A stretch of DNA of 64,000 bases from Halobaculum sp. MBLA0147 (GTDB taxonomy: Archaea; Halobacteriota; Halobacteria; Halobacteriales; Haloferacaceae), in assembly GCF_041361345.1 (NCBI RefSeq), contig NZ_JBGKAD010000001.1, forward strand, positions 248,001 to 312,000, in the 5' to 3' direction. Below the pieces are notes generated by a model. That model was not told where the DNA came from. It did not search any database and saw nothing but the letters and a program-made list of their open reading frames with translations. Position 1 is the first letter of the stretch. Each line of letters opens with the position of its first letter. The translations under genes were made by a program, and so were the position numbers. Of the stretch, positions 55,097-64,000 are shown piece by piece.

Positions 55097-56731
55097 ATGG
55101 ACGACTGGGAACGACGGACGGTGCAGTACGTCGGGTTCGTCGTGGGGGTCGTCGTCGTGTTCTCGCTGGTGTACGACGCCGGGATGTCCGCCTTCGAGGG
55201 GCGACCGATCCCGTTCTTGCGGGCCGTCCGCGTCGTCGTCGAGACGTTCACGACGACCGGGTACGGGTCGGACGCCCCGTGGTCGACCGACGCGATGCGA
55301 CTGTTGGTCATCGGGATGGACGTGACGGGTGTCGTGCTCATCTTCCTCGCACTCCCGGTGTTGGTGTTCCCGGTACTCGAGGAGGCACTCTCGACGACGG
55401 TCCCGACGGCGGTCGACGACGACCTCTCGGACCACGTCGTGATCTGTACGCACAACGCCCGCGCCGCGACGCTGATCTCGGAGCTGAACTCGTGGGACCA
55501 GCCGTACGTGATCGTCGAACCGGATCGCGAGACCGCGACGGAGTTGTACGAGGACGGCCACCGCGTCATCCACCAGGAGGTCGTCAGCGTCGACGGGCTG
55601 GAACGCGCCAACCTCGCCGACGCGCGGGCCGTCGTCGCAGACATCTCCGACACCGTCGACACGAGTATCGTGTTGACCGCCAAGGAGATCGACGAGGACG
55701 TGCCGGTCGTGAGCGTCGTCGAGGAGCCGGACAGCGCGCGGTACCACGAACTGGCCGGCGCGGACGTGGTGTTGTCGCCACGACCACTGCTCGGGGAGAG
55801 TCTCGCCCGGAAGGTGACCACCGGCGTCTCGACGGATCTGGGCGAGGCGGTAGAACTCGGCGAGGACTTCGACATCGTGGAACTCCCGGTCTCGCGTGGC
55901 AGCGACCTCGTCGGCTCGACGCTCGCCGAGAGTGGGATCCGCGAACGGACGGGGGTCAACGTGATCGGGGCGTGGTTCCGGGGCGACTTCCAGAGTCCGC
56001 CACCGCCGAACGCCCGACTCGACGGCTCGACCGTCCTGTTGGTCACCGGTCGACCGGACCAACTGGAGGAACTCAGACAGGTGACCTCCTCGGACGTGCG
56101 CCGGTTCACGTCCGGCGAGACGGTGATCGTCGGCTACGGCGAGGTCGGCAGCCGGATCGGCGAGGCGCTGGAGGCCGCGGACATCGAACACACCGTCATC
56201 GACGTGGAGGACAAACCCGGCGTGGACGTGGTCGGGGACGCGACGGACCCGGAGGTGCTGGAGGCGGCAGGTGTCCACGGCGCTCGCTCGGTCGTCCTGG
56301 CGCTCCCCGACGACACGCTCGCCGAGTTCGTCGCGTTGATCGTTCGCGACCACACCCCCGACACGGAGATCGTCGCCCGGGTCGAACAGCCCGAGGCGAT
56401 GGGGAAGATGTACCGCGCCGGTGCCGACTACGTCCTCGCGTTGGCCTCCGTCACCGGTCGCATGACCGCCTCGGCGGTGTTGGACGACGAGGACGTACTC
56501 TCGCCGGACACACAGGTCGACGTGATCCGGACCGAGGCGCCCGGCCTCGTCGGCCGGACGCTGGGTGACGCCGACGTGCGCTCGCGGACCGGGTGTACCG
56601 TCGTCGCGGTCGAACGGAACGGCGACGTCCTCACCGACGTGGGTCCGACGTTCCGGGTCGAGGCCGGCGACAGACTGGTGATCGCCGGCACCGACGAGGG
56701 GACGAACCGCTTCCAAGAGATCCTCGGGTGA
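55097..56731 (+). CDS. Two-helix K+ channel with TrkA-N/TrkA-C (RCK) domains
   Basis: A 544-aa protein. Two transmembrane helices bracket the selectivity filter TTTGYGS (52-58). Two Rossmann RCK domains follow (VVICTHNARAATLISEL near 117 and VIVGYGEVGSRIGEAL near 345), each with a TrkA-C part (GSTLAESGIRERTGVNVIGAW; GRTLGDADVRSRTGCTVVAVE). It is expected to gate K+ flux by ligand binding, important for a salt-in halophile. ATG at 55097. Confidence 0.93.
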   Translation: MDDWERRTVQYVGFVVGVVVVFSLVYDAGMSAFEGRPIPFLRAVRVVVETFTTTGYGSDAPWSTDAMRLLVIGMDVTGVVLIFLALPVLVFPVLEEALSTTVPTAVDDDLSDHVVICTHNARAATLISELNSWDQPYVIVEPDRETATELYEDGHRVIHQEVVSVDGLERANLADARAVVADISDTVDTSIVLTAKEIDEDVPVVSVVEEPDSARYHELAGADVVLSPRPLLGESLARKVTTGVSTDLGEAVELGEDFDIVELPVSRGSDLVGSTLAESGIRERTGVNVIGAWFRGDFQSPPPPNARLDGSTVLLVTGRPDQLEELRQVTSSDVRRFTSGETVIVGYGEVGSRIGEALEAADIEHTVIDVEDKPGVDVVGDATDPEVLEAAGVHGARSVVLALPDDTLAEFVALIVRDHTPDTEIVARVEQPEAMGKMYRAGADYVLALASVTGRMTASAVLDDEDVLSPDTQVDVIRTEAPGLVGRTLGDADVRSRTGCTVVAVERNGDVLTDVGPTFRVEAGDRLVIAGTDEGTNRFQEILG

Positions 56732-56940
56732 CTCCCCCGGACGATCCCACCCGTCACCTCGCCGACACACTACCCGTAGTCGCGGACGCGTCGACCGACG
56801 TGCGCGATCACGACTGTTCGGTTCCGTGACACGTCCGAGACGGCGGACGTACAACCAAACATTCGGCGCGGAACAAGTTTTCTCCTCTCTAGAGGTAGCT
56901 AGTAGAAAGTACTTGAGTGTCGGTCCCTACCGTCCAGCGT

Positions 56941-57708
56941 ATGACCGCAGTCGTCACTGGGGGCACGGACAGAGCGGTCGAGGTGGGATTCGTGTTACGC
57001 GACCGGTCACACCCGTTCGTCGGGGTGACGGCGGCACTCGACTGTGAACTGCGACTCCGTCGACTGGTGCCGCGTGGCCCCGACAGGTGTGCACAGTACG
57101 TCGAACTCACCGGCGCCGATCCCGAACGAGCGGAGGCGTACTTCGCCGAGGCGATCTCGGGGGAGGGTGAGGAGTCGGGAGCCCAGATCAGTCTCACGCG
57201 CGTCACCCTGTTGGAGCGCCGCGAGGACGGAGGCCTGTTCGAGTTCGTCACCGACGACAGGTGTCCGCTGGCGGAGTTGTGTCGGCTCGGCGGTGTCCCG
57301 ACGAGCGTCGTCGCGACGGACGGGTACGCCCGGATCGACGCCGAGGTGACTCCGGCGAGAGATCCCGAGGCACTGATCGCGGCGTTCCGAGAGCGGTACG
57401 ACGCGGAGCTCACGCGCAAGTGCCGCCGCGAGGACGCGACGGTCGCGACCGGGGACCGTGGCCTCCGCGAGCGGGTGGTATCGTGTCTCACCGACCGCCA
57501 GCGCGACGTGTTGTTCGCCGCGTTCGAGGCGGGATACTTCGACAGCCCGCGTCGGATCAGTGCCACCGAACTCGCCGACAGACTCGACATCGCCGCGCCG
57601 ACGCTCCACGAACACCTCCGGACGGCAGAACGGAAACTCGTCGCACACCTCGCCGACGCACGGTCCGGGCTGGACGGCCACGGCCCCGTCTCGACACCGG
57701 GCTCGTGA
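56941..57708 (+). CDS. HTH-10 (bacterio-opsin activator-type) regulator
   Basis: A 255-aa regulator of the same class as the one at 39879. N-terminal sensor-like domain, then HTH-10 (LTDRQRDVLFAAFEAGYFDSPRRISATELADRLDIAAPTLHEHLRTAE) near the end. The AAAGTACTT box at 56907-56915 is about 27 nt from the ATG at 56941, so that start beats the upstream TTG/GTG. Targets unknown. Confidence 0.88.
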   Translation: MTAVVTGGTDRAVEVGFVLRDRSHPFVGVTAALDCELRLRRLVPRGPDRCAQYVELTGADPERAEAYFAEAISGEGEESGAQISLTRVTLLERREDGGLFEFVTDDRCPLAELCRLGGVPTSVVATDGYARIDAEVTPARDPEALIAAFRERYDAELTRKCRREDATVATGDRGLRERVVSCLTDRQRDVLFAAFEAGYFDSPRRISATELADRLDIAAPTLHEHLRTAERKLVAHLADARSGLDGHGPVSTPGS

Positions 57709-57866
57709 CGACGCCACGGAGTCGGAGCCAGTGACGAGCGAGCACACTGGACGACTCGCTCGCCGCCGCTCGTCGCGTCTCTCACCTGCTCGCCTCGTCT
57801 CGCGACCGTTCTCGTCGTCCGACGACCACGGGAAGACACTTACCAGTCGACCGCCTACGGTGTGGT

Positions 57867-58130
57867 ATGCGGGAACGAATCACACGGACGGTCGACAGGG
57901 CGAAGTACGCGGCGGTCGGCGGCGCCGTCGGTGGCGCGGTCGGCGGTCTGTTCGGACGGAACGCGGCGAGCTCCGGCGCGGCGGCCGGTGCACTCGTCGG
58001 TGCGACGGTCGGCGAGAAGCGCTCGCGTGTCGAACGACTCGTCGACCGCTCCGGCGTCGACGGGGTCGTCGACGTGGTCAAGACGAGCGCGCGACGAGGT
58101 CGACGCACGGCCGAGACCGAGGCCGAGTAG
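57867..58130 (+). CDS. Small glycine-zipper protein
   Basis: An 87-aa protein. A Gly/Ala-rich hydrophobic segment (AAVGGAVGGAVGGLFGR ... GALVGATVGE, 14-50) resembles glycine-zipper membrane proteins. Charged termini flank it. Function unknown. A CACTTACC box about 27 nt upstream supports the ATG. Confidence 0.6.
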   Translation: MRERITRTVDRAKYAAVGGAVGGAVGGLFGRNAASSGAAAGALVGATVGEKRSRVERLVDRSGVDGVVDVVKTSARRGRRTAETEAE

Positions 58131-58247
58131 TCCACCAGTCGGACGGCGGGTCTCACTGAACCGGAGTGCCTGTGGTCTCGCGCACGCCTCCTGCCTTCGG
58201 TAGCGTCGTGACCCAAGAGTCAAGCCGAGCCTCCGCCACGGCCCGGT

Positions 58248-59303
58248 ATGGACTCCGACACGGAGCCGTCGTCGTTCGTCTTCGAGGGCGGCGAGGTCCC
58301 GCCGGGCGAGACGGAACACGTCTGGTTCCCCGTCAGCGAGACGTACCTCGGGGAGCCGGTGACGACGCCGGTCACGGTGATCAACGGCGCTCGCGCCGGC
58401 CCGACGGTGTTCCTCACGGCGGCGGTCCACGGCGACGAGCTGAACGGCGTCGAGGTGGTCCGCGAGGTGGCCCGAGAGTGGGACCACGACGGAATCTGCG
58501 GCACGCTCGTCTGTCTGCCGGTCGTCAACACACTCGGGTTCGTCACCCAACAGCGGTACCTCCCGGTGCAGGAGCGCGACCTCAACCGAGCCTTCCCCGG
58601 GAAGGCTGGCTCGACGGGAGCGAAACGGATCGCACACCGCCTCTACGAGAACTTCCTCTCGCAGTGTGACTTCGGGCTCGACTTCCACACGTCGACGCGG
58701 GGCCGGACGAACATGTTCCACGTCCGTGCCGACATGTCCGACGACGCCGTGGCGCGACTCGCCCGTGCGTTCGGCTCGAACATGATCCTCGACACGGACG
58801 GCTCCGAGGGGATGCTCCGTCGAGAACTCTCCGAGGCCGGTGTCCCGACGATCACCGTCGAGATGGGACAGGCCCACCGGTTCGAACGCCGTCTGATCGA
58901 CCACGCCTTGGACGGCGTCGAGAGCGTGTTCGCCGAGTACGAGATCTACCCGACCGAGGACGTCCGCTGGCCGGGGTGGCGGACGGTGATCTCCGGGTGG
59001 GAGGACAAGACGTGGCTCCGCGCGGACGTGGGTGGCCTCGTCGAGGTCCACGCCGACCGCGGCGCGCTGGTCGCCGAGGGAGACCGCATCTGTACCATCA
59101 CGAACCCGTTCAAGACGGAGAAGACGGTCGTCGAAGCCCCGTTCGGCGGCGTCGTCGTCGGCGTGTTGGAGAACCCGGTCGTCTCGCCGGGCAACCCGCT
59201 GTGTCACCTCGCGAACGTCGACGACAACGTCCGCCGGGCCATCGAACTCCACCGCAGCCAGCCCAGTCCGGCCGGTGGTGACGTGCCGGCCGCAGAGGAG
59301 TGA
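58248..59303 (+). CDS. Succinylglutamate desuccinylase / aspartoacylase-family zinc enzyme
   Basis: A 351-aa M14-like zinc hydrolase. Ligands are H61 and E64 (AAVHGDELNG) and H147 (GLDFHTST); the likely catalytic Glu is in TVEMGQAH. The C-terminal ~90 residues form a barrel-sandwich (biotinyl-like) domain with LVEVHADRGALVAEGD. It probably cleaves an N-acyl amino acid; the substrate is unknown. It stands alone. Confidence 0.9.
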   Translation: MDSDTEPSSFVFEGGEVPPGETEHVWFPVSETYLGEPVTTPVTVINGARAGPTVFLTAAVHGDELNGVEVVREVAREWDHDGICGTLVCLPVVNTLGFVTQQRYLPVQERDLNRAFPGKAGSTGAKRIAHRLYENFLSQCDFGLDFHTSTRGRTNMFHVRADMSDDAVARLARAFGSNMILDTDGSEGMLRRELSEAGVPTITVEMGQAHRFERRLIDHALDGVESVFAEYEIYPTEDVRWPGWRTVISGWEDKTWLRADVGGLVEVHADRGALVAEGDRICTITNPFKTEKTVVEAPFGGVVVGVLENPVVSPGNPLCHLANVDDNVRRAIELHRSQPSPAGGDVPAAEE

Positions 59304-59367
59304 CGGAGAGTCGGGGTCCGTCGTCGACACCGCTCCCGGAACACCAACGTCGGTTTCCCGTTCGCAA

Positions 59368-59377
59368 GGTATTTTTT
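59368..59377 (+). promoter_or_regulatory. TATA box of the Lrp/AsnC gene at 59400
   Basis: GGTATTTTTT, centred about 27 nt before the ATG, implying a leaderless mRNA. Confidence 0.7.
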
Positions 59378-59399
59378 CCATGACCCGAAAGAGACGGTC

Positions 59400-59828
59400 A
59401 TGAGTTCCTCGTCGACGGCCGACCGCATCCTCGACGTGTTGGAGGCCGACGCACAGGCCTCCTACGCGGAGATCGCGGAGCGGGCGGACGTGTCGAAACC
59501 CACCGTCAGGAAGTACATCGAACAGTTGGAGGACGACGGCGTGATCGTCGGCTACTCCGCCGAGCTGGACCCGAAGAAGCTCTCCGGCCGGACCATCGCC
59601 ATCGTCGGGATCGAAGTCGAGAGCGACCACTACGTCGCGGCGACGCGGGGTCTGAAGGAGGTCGACGCCATCGAGCGACTGTACACCTCCTCGGGAGACC
59701 ACATGTTCATGGCGGAAGTCCGCGCCGAGGACGGGGAGGATCTGGGGAACGTCATCAGCGACCACGTGCTCGCCGTCGAGGGTGTCGAGGCCGCACACCC
59801 CTCCGTGTTGCAGGAACGACTCAAGTGA
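59400..59828 (+). CDS. Lrp/AsnC family transcriptional regulator
   Basis: A 142-aa regulator. Winged HTH at about 6-52 (ASYAEIAERADVSKPTVRKYIEQLEDDGVI), then a RAM domain (about 70-140) ending HPSVLQERLK. Diverged from the glnA-linked Lrp, so it probably has different effectors. No regulon evidence in the neighbourhood beyond the aspartoacylase gene upstream. Confidence 0.87.
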   Translation: MSSSSTADRILDVLEADAQASYAEIAERADVSKPTVRKYIEQLEDDGVIVGYSAELDPKKLSGRTIAIVGIEVESDHYVAATRGLKEVDAIERLYTSSGDHMFMAEVRAEDGEDLGNVISDHVLAVEGVEAAHPSVLQERLK

Positions 59829-60017
59829 CGCTCGGTCGGCGGTGTTCCGCACGACGTTCCACTCGATCGCCTTCGCTCTCGGCCGTCTTCTCCTCTCTGG
59901 ACGCCTCGTTCTCGGCCGTTTCTCCTGCTCGCGGTCTCCGCCGAGTCGGTGTCACGACCTGCCGGGACTCCGCTCGGAACCGACAGGTTGAGACTCGCCA
60001 GACGGCTCTCTGGAGAC

Positions 60018-60356
60018 GTGACAGTCGTCGACTCGCTCCCCGATCGGCCGCTGACGGACGCGGAGGTGTCGAAGTTGAACCGCTCCGACCCCGTGACGCT
60101 CGCCGTCGCCGTGGCGTTCGACGAACCGGGTGGGAAGGACACGCCGGACGGACAAGACGCCTCCGCCGGGCGCTCGGCGTCGGACGAGGGTCGCGGGCTG
60201 GTGTTGGCGACCGACGAGTGGGTCCGCGGGCTGGCGTTCGGCGACGACCACTGGACGGCGGTGGAGTCCGTCGCCTACGGCGAGGGCACCGAGCGGTACG
60301 AGGCGCTACGCGACTGTGAGACCGCCGTCCGCGAGTGGCTCGACGGACGGGAGTGA
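60018..60356 (+). CDS. Small haloarchaeal protein of unknown function
   Basis: A 112-aa protein opening VTVVDSLPDRPLTDAEVSKLN, then strands DPVTLAVAVAF and GLVLATDEWVRGLAFGDDHWTAVESV, ending TAVREWLDGRE. A variable insert (GKDTPDGQDASAGRSASDEG) splits the two strands. Soluble; family not recognised. The GTG at 60018 starts the conserved-looking part; a longer start at 59949 is possible. Confidence 0.55.
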   Translation: MTVVDSLPDRPLTDAEVSKLNRSDPVTLAVAVAFDEPGGKDTPDGQDASAGRSASDEGRGLVLATDEWVRGLAFGDDHWTAVESVAYGEGTERYEALRDCETAVREWLDGRE

Positions 60357-60405
60357 TACGGGTCGCGACTCTACCCGGCAGTGTCCGAGCCGCCCCGCCA
60401 GTCGA

Positions 60406-62076
60406 CTACTCGTCGGACACCTCGGACTCGCTCGATCCCTCCGAGCCGTCGACGCGGTTCGGGCCTTCGAGCTCGTACTCGACGGTGTCGTCGGCGACGG
60501 ACGTGGAGTAGACGGCCCAGTACCGCCGGCGGGCGATCTCGGCGACCGGCGGCGGTCGCGAGCCGACCCCCTCCACGAGGTCGTCGTCGAGCCGCGACGC
60601 CAACTCCGGTGTCGACACCCGCACCCGGAGTCCGTCCGGCGTCGGTGCCACGGTGACACGCCCGCCGCTCGGCTCGTCGCCGAGTCCCGCCTCGGCGAGT
60701 CTGGCGACCGTGTCCCCCAACACGGAGCACTCCACGTCGTACGTAGCGTCTCCGTCACCCACCACGTCCACCGACTCGCACCCGGCCGCGTCGAGACGCT
60801 CCCGTGCGACCGCGACGGCCGCAGCGAGCGTACTGGGAGCACCACCGTCCGGTCCACCGGCCGCCCGCTCTGCCACCGTCGGTGTCACCTCACCGGTCGG
60901 TAGACTCGCCCACGAGGCCGAGAGGTCGGAGGGCGATCCGACGGCGACTCGCCGGGACGTGTCGTCGGAGCCCGACTGGCCGGCACCGCGTACCGGCGCT
61001 CCCCCGTCGGCTCCGTCGGAGCCGTCGGCTGGGGTCGTAGTGTCGGTCCCAGTCGATCCGTCCGCCCCGTCGTCTCCTGCATCCTCCCGGGCGTCGACAG
61101 ACGCGGGCGTCACCGTCGACTCGCCGTCGTCTCCCGACACGTCCGTCACCGTCGACTCGCCGTCGTCTCCCGACACGTCCGTCACCGTCGCCAGCGCGTC
61201 CTCGAGGTGTGCGAGCGCGTCGTCGTGGTCCCCGTCGCCCAGCGCGTGCCGCGCAGCACGCAGGTCCGCGACGACTTCGGTCGTCTCGTCGCGAGTGGGG
61301 CGCTCCTCGTCGTCGACGGCCGCTACCGGGACGACGATCCCCAGGACCGCCGGCTCACCCCCGTACTCGACACGCCCACCGTGGACTTCGACGTCGACGT
61401 GCTCGCCGTCGGCGCGCACGCCGGTGACGACGTAGTGGAGCGTGTCGACCTCGCCGCTCTCGCGGCGGCGGAGGGCACGCGCCACGCGGTCCCGGTCCTC
61501 TGGTGCGATCAACTCCCGGACGGGTGTGTCGATCACACTGGACCGGTCGTAGCCGAACAACTCCGCGAACCGCTCGTTCACCTCCCGGAACACGCCGCCC
61601 TGACTCATCCCGATCCCCACGACGCGTTGTTCGAACAGTTGCTGGTACCGTCGCTCGGCGACACGGCGCTGCCGTCGCTCGCGTGCTCGTTCGGCGGCGT
61701 TCTGGACCCGTCTCGTCAGCAGGTCGTACCGCTCGCGGCCCGCACCCTTCTGGATGTAGTCCGCCGCACCGGCGCGGATCGCCTCGCCAGCGATCTCCTC
61801 GCTCCCCTTCCCCGTGAACAACACGAACGGCACGTCGAGCCCCCGCTCGCGGATCGCCGAGAGGAACGCCAGTCCGTCGCGATCCGGCATGTCGTAGTCG
61901 GAGACCACACAGTCGTACGTCCCCGCCTCCAGTTCCTCGAGCCCCGCCGCCGCGGAGTCGACTGCCGTCGCCGCGATCGACTCCGCGCGGAGTTCGAGCA
62001 TCCGTGCGGTCACGTCTGCGAACGCCGGGTCGTCGTCGACACACAACACCCGGATCGTGTCCGTTCCGACAGTCAT
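60406..62076 (-). CDS. Receiver-PAS signalling protein with degenerate kinase-like C-terminus
   Basis: A 556-aa cytosolic protein. The receiver domain (about 8-125) has acidic D14-D16, phospho-acceptor D60 (VVSDYDMP) and the YIQKG lysine. A PAS domain (about 140-250) and a linker of Asp/Ser/Gly repeats follow, including the exact 12-residue duplication TDVSGDDGESTV (36-bp DNA repeat at 61109-61180). The last ~150 residues resemble a kinase ATP-binding domain but lack N/G1/G2 boxes, and no phosphorylatable His box is visible. Probably a signal output or adaptor. ATG at 62076. Confidence 0.82.
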   Translation of the reverse strand: MTVGTDTIRVLCVDDDPAFADVTARMLELRAESIAATAVDSAAAGLEELEAGTYDCVVSDYDMPDRDGLAFLSAIRERGLDVPFVLFTGKGSEEIAGEAIRAGAADYIQKGAGRERYDLLTRRVQNAAERARERRQRRVAERRYQQLFEQRVVGIGMSQGGVFREVNERFAELFGYDRSSVIDTPVRELIAPEDRDRVARALRRRESGEVDTLHYVVTGVRADGEHVDVEVHGGRVEYGGEPAVLGIVVPVAAVDDEERPTRDETTEVVADLRAARHALGDGDHDDALAHLEDALATVTDVSGDDGESTVTDVSGDDGESTVTPASVDAREDAGDDGADGSTGTDTTTPADGSDGADGGAPVRGAGQSGSDDTSRRVAVGSPSDLSASWASLPTGEVTPTVAERAAGGPDGGAPSTLAAAVAVARERLDAAGCESVDVVGDGDATYDVECSVLGDTVARLAEAGLGDEPSGGRVTVAPTPDGLRVRVSTPELASRLDDDLVEGVGSRPPPVAEIARRRYWAVYSTSVADDTVEYELEGPNRVDGSEGSSESEVSDE

Positions 62077-62401
62077 CCGTCTCGTAACTCTCTGTGTCAC
62101 ACTCACACATCAACCAACCGGTCGTCACGCCGGGAGCCACCCGGGACACGAGACAGCGGCAGGTCTAGACGAGTCGCGCACCGGGAAAACGCTCAAGTCG
62201 TCGGGTTGTCAACGACTAGCACGGTGGGGGCAGGGTGACGACGGCACGCGACAGTTCGATTCGTCGGCCGGTGCCGGTTCGGGGGCGGGCACTCGCGGCC
62301 GTCGACCCGCCGCGACCGGTGGACAGTCGGTCGTCTCGCACCGTTGGGCTCGACGGACCGGCGCAGCCGTCGGACACTGGCACAGAGTCGGGAGGTGACT
62401 C
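62077..62401. other. Divergent promoter region
   Basis: Between the receiver-PAS gene and the symporter. A 56-codon frame at 62235-62405 ends in a TGA overlapping the symporter GTG but is Arg/Pro/Ser-rich with no hydrophobic part, so I do not call it. Otherwise nothing is seen. Confidence 0.5.
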
Positions 62402-63988
62402 GTGACGTGGGGACAGGTCTCGGCGTTCTCCGAGCCGCTCCCGTCGCTAGTCGACACGACCACGTCACTCCCCACGCCGGTCTCCGTGCTCACCGACGCT
62501 GGCCCGGCGGCGCTCGTGGGTGTCACGCTGCTCGTCACGCTCGGACTGTTGGGTGCGTCGAACCGAGCGTCGACGCTCCCGTCGTGGCTCCTCCCGGGGC
62601 GCACGACCGACTCCGAGGAGTTCTTCGTCGGGGACCGGACGGTCGGTCCCGTTGCCGGAGGGGCGACACTCGCGGCGACGCAGATCAGCGCCGGCACGCT
62701 CGTCGGGACCGTCGGGGTCCACTACCTCACGGGCGCCGGGTTCCTCGTCATCTGGGTGGGGATCTGGCTCGGGTGGATCGCCTCTGCGCTCCTGATCGGC
62801 CCGAAGATGCGTGCGTTCGGGGGCGTGACCGTCCCGGACTTCCTCGCTGCGCGGTTCGACGCCGGTGCCGACGGCGCCGCGATACGGGCGTTGTCCGCGC
62901 TTCTGATCGTCGTCGCCTACCTCGTGTACACCGCCGCACAGTACCTCGCCGCGGCACGTGTGACGGAGGCGTTGTTCGGCGTCGACGGCCGTCTCGTGAT
63001 GGTTGCGCTCACGCTGGTCGTGTTGGGGTACGTCGGTGCCGGGGGGATGCGAGCCAGTGTCCGGACGGACGTGCTCCAAGTGACGCTGTTGGTCGTCGGA
63101 ACCTGCGTGGCTGCGGTCGGGGCACTGTCCGCAGTCGGGTGGTTCGAGGGGCTGTACGCGGGGTTGCGTGCCGTCGACCCGACACTGGCCGTCGTCGGTG
63201 TCGACCCGTTGCGCGTCGTCGGCGTCGGGATGGAGCCGGTCAGACTCCTCGGGTTCGCGCTGGCGTTCGGCTTCGCGCTGATGGCTGCACCGAACGAACT
63301 GTCGCGGATGTACGCCATGCGAGACCCGGGGACGGTCAGGCGCGCCATCGGTGTCTCGATCGGTCTCCAGGCGGTGATCGCGGTCTCCATCGCCGTGTTG
63401 GGACTCGTCGCACGCGTCCGGTTCCCGGGGTTGACGAGTCCGGACACGGCCGTCGTCCGGCTCGTCGCCTCGCTGTTCGGGCCTGCGGTCGGTGGTCTCC
63501 TCGTCGTCGCCGTGTTGGCGGCGGTGTTGTCTACGGTCGACAGCGTGCTGTTGGTGTCTGCCTCGACGTTCGCTCACGACTTCTTCGGGGAGGCGCTGCC
63601 GGCGCTGACCGCGCTGTCGCCGCCCTCGGAGGCGTCGGTGTTGCGTGCCGCTCGCGTCGCGACCGTCCTCGCGGGGGTGGTGCCGCTCGGGTTGGCGCTG
63701 TTCCCGGGGCCGTTCGGCGAGTTGGTCCAGTTGATCGTCGCCTTCTACGCCTCGCTGATCGGTGCCTCGCTGCTGGTCCCGCTGCTCGCCGGGTTCCACT
63801 GGGACGGTGCGACGGCACGGGGTGCGATCGCCGGAACCACGACGGGCTTCCTCGTCGCGACCGGGTGGCAGTTCCTCGTCCGCCGCGGCACGCTCCTCCC
63901 CGAGTTCGCTGTTCTGGACCCCGTCCTCCCGGGCATCACGGTCAACGCCGTCGTCTTGATCGCCGTCTCGGTTCTGGACGATCGGTGA
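62402..63988 (+). CDS. Sodium/solute symporter (SSS) family protein
   Basis: A 528-aa membrane protein with about 13 helices starting near residue 33. SSS landmarks are SEEFFVGDRTVGPVAGGATLAATQISAGTLVG, GPKMRAFGGVTVPDFLAARF and the core VLAAVLSTVDSVLLVSASTFAHDF. Couples Na+ to uptake of an unknown small solute. GTG start. Complete within the window. Confidence 0.9.
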   Translation: MTWGQVSAFSEPLPSLVDTTTSLPTPVSVLTDAGPAALVGVTLLVTLGLLGASNRASTLPSWLLPGRTTDSEEFFVGDRTVGPVAGGATLAATQISAGTLVGTVGVHYLTGAGFLVIWVGIWLGWIASALLIGPKMRAFGGVTVPDFLAARFDAGADGAAIRALSALLIVVAYLVYTAAQYLAAARVTEALFGVDGRLVMVALTLVVLGYVGAGGMRASVRTDVLQVTLLVVGTCVAAVGALSAVGWFEGLYAGLRAVDPTLAVVGVDPLRVVGVGMEPVRLLGFALAFGFALMAAPNELSRMYAMRDPGTVRRAIGVSIGLQAVIAVSIAVLGLVARVRFPGLTSPDTAVVRLVASLFGPAVGGLLVVAVLAAVLSTVDSVLLVSASTFAHDFFGEALPALTALSPPSEASVLRAARVATVLAGVVPLGLALFPGPFGELVQLIVAFYASLIGASLLVPLLAGFHWDGATARGAIAGTTTGFLVATGWQFLVRRGTLLPEFAVLDPVLPGITVNAVVLIAVSVLDDR

Positions 63989-64000
63989 ACCGGCGACCGG

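Noticed and set aside
62235-62405. 56-codon frame whose TGA overlaps the symporter GTG
   Set aside because: Sequence is Arg/Pro/Ser-rich, with none of the hydrophobic helices expected of small symporter partners.

Overview
This is a high-GC stretch of haloarchaeal (class Halobacteria) chromosome. The evidence is the acidic proteins, the archaeal information-processing genes (CDC48 AAA ATPase, RpoL, aIF2-alpha, Nop10, a three-OB-fold RPA), many GTG starts, and TATA boxes about 27 nt upstream of start codons, which implies mostly leaderless mRNAs. I cannot assign the genus from the sequence alone.

Layout. 0-6.6 kb: CDF metal transporter, metallo-hydrolase, zinc-ribbon membrane protein, EngB-type GTPase, RPA, Tat-type lipoprotein. 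6.9-11.4 kb: tRNA-Arg(GCG), an M28-like peptidase with an altered active site, then CDC48 behind a seven-unit 27-bp repeat. 11.5-17.7 kb: cupin, HEWD protein, two PLP enzymes, YchF-type GTPase, small zinc finger, Lrp. 17.8-28.7 kb: glnA divergent from lrp, ferredoxin, rpoL, the aIF2-alpha/nop10/PAC2 run, aldo/keto reductase, HTH regulator. 28.9-42.1 kb: S66 peptidase, aroD and aroC (shikimate pathway), a CHAT-domain protein, isoaspartyl peptidase, CxxC-repeat membrane protein, HTH-10 regulator and amidohydrolase. 42.3-46.0 kb: a secreted GH97 enzyme with an inserted carbohydrate-binding-like module, and membrane proteins.

46.0-53.5 kb is an accessory island, visibly richer in A/T than its flanks. 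It holds a decayed small gene, an orphan type I-like CRISPR array (ten identical 31-nt repeats, nine spacers, no cas genes), and a two-gene module: a 63-aa acidic protein overlapping an 835-aa SMC/Rad50-like ATPase with a zinc-hook CxxC, a HEPN-like C-terminal region and a zinc ribbon. A perfect 28-bp inverted repeat brackets the module exactly. Next come a 5'-decayed IS5-type transposase and a pentapeptide-repeat/ion-channel gene split by an in-frame TGA. The island ends at tRNA-Val(GAC). I consider the inverted-repeat-bounded ATPase module the best candidate for an undescribed defence or toxin system.

53.7-64 kb returns to core-like sequence: a MinD/ParA-like protein lacking the P-loop lysine, a K+ channel with TrkA-type domains, HTH-10 and Lrp/AsnC regulators, an aspartoacylase-family enzyme, a receiver-PAS protein and a Na+/solute symporter.

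One theme runs through the window: short tandem repeats (about 24-37 bp) sit at the 3' ends of genes, and several repeat units carry a copy of the gene's own stop codon.
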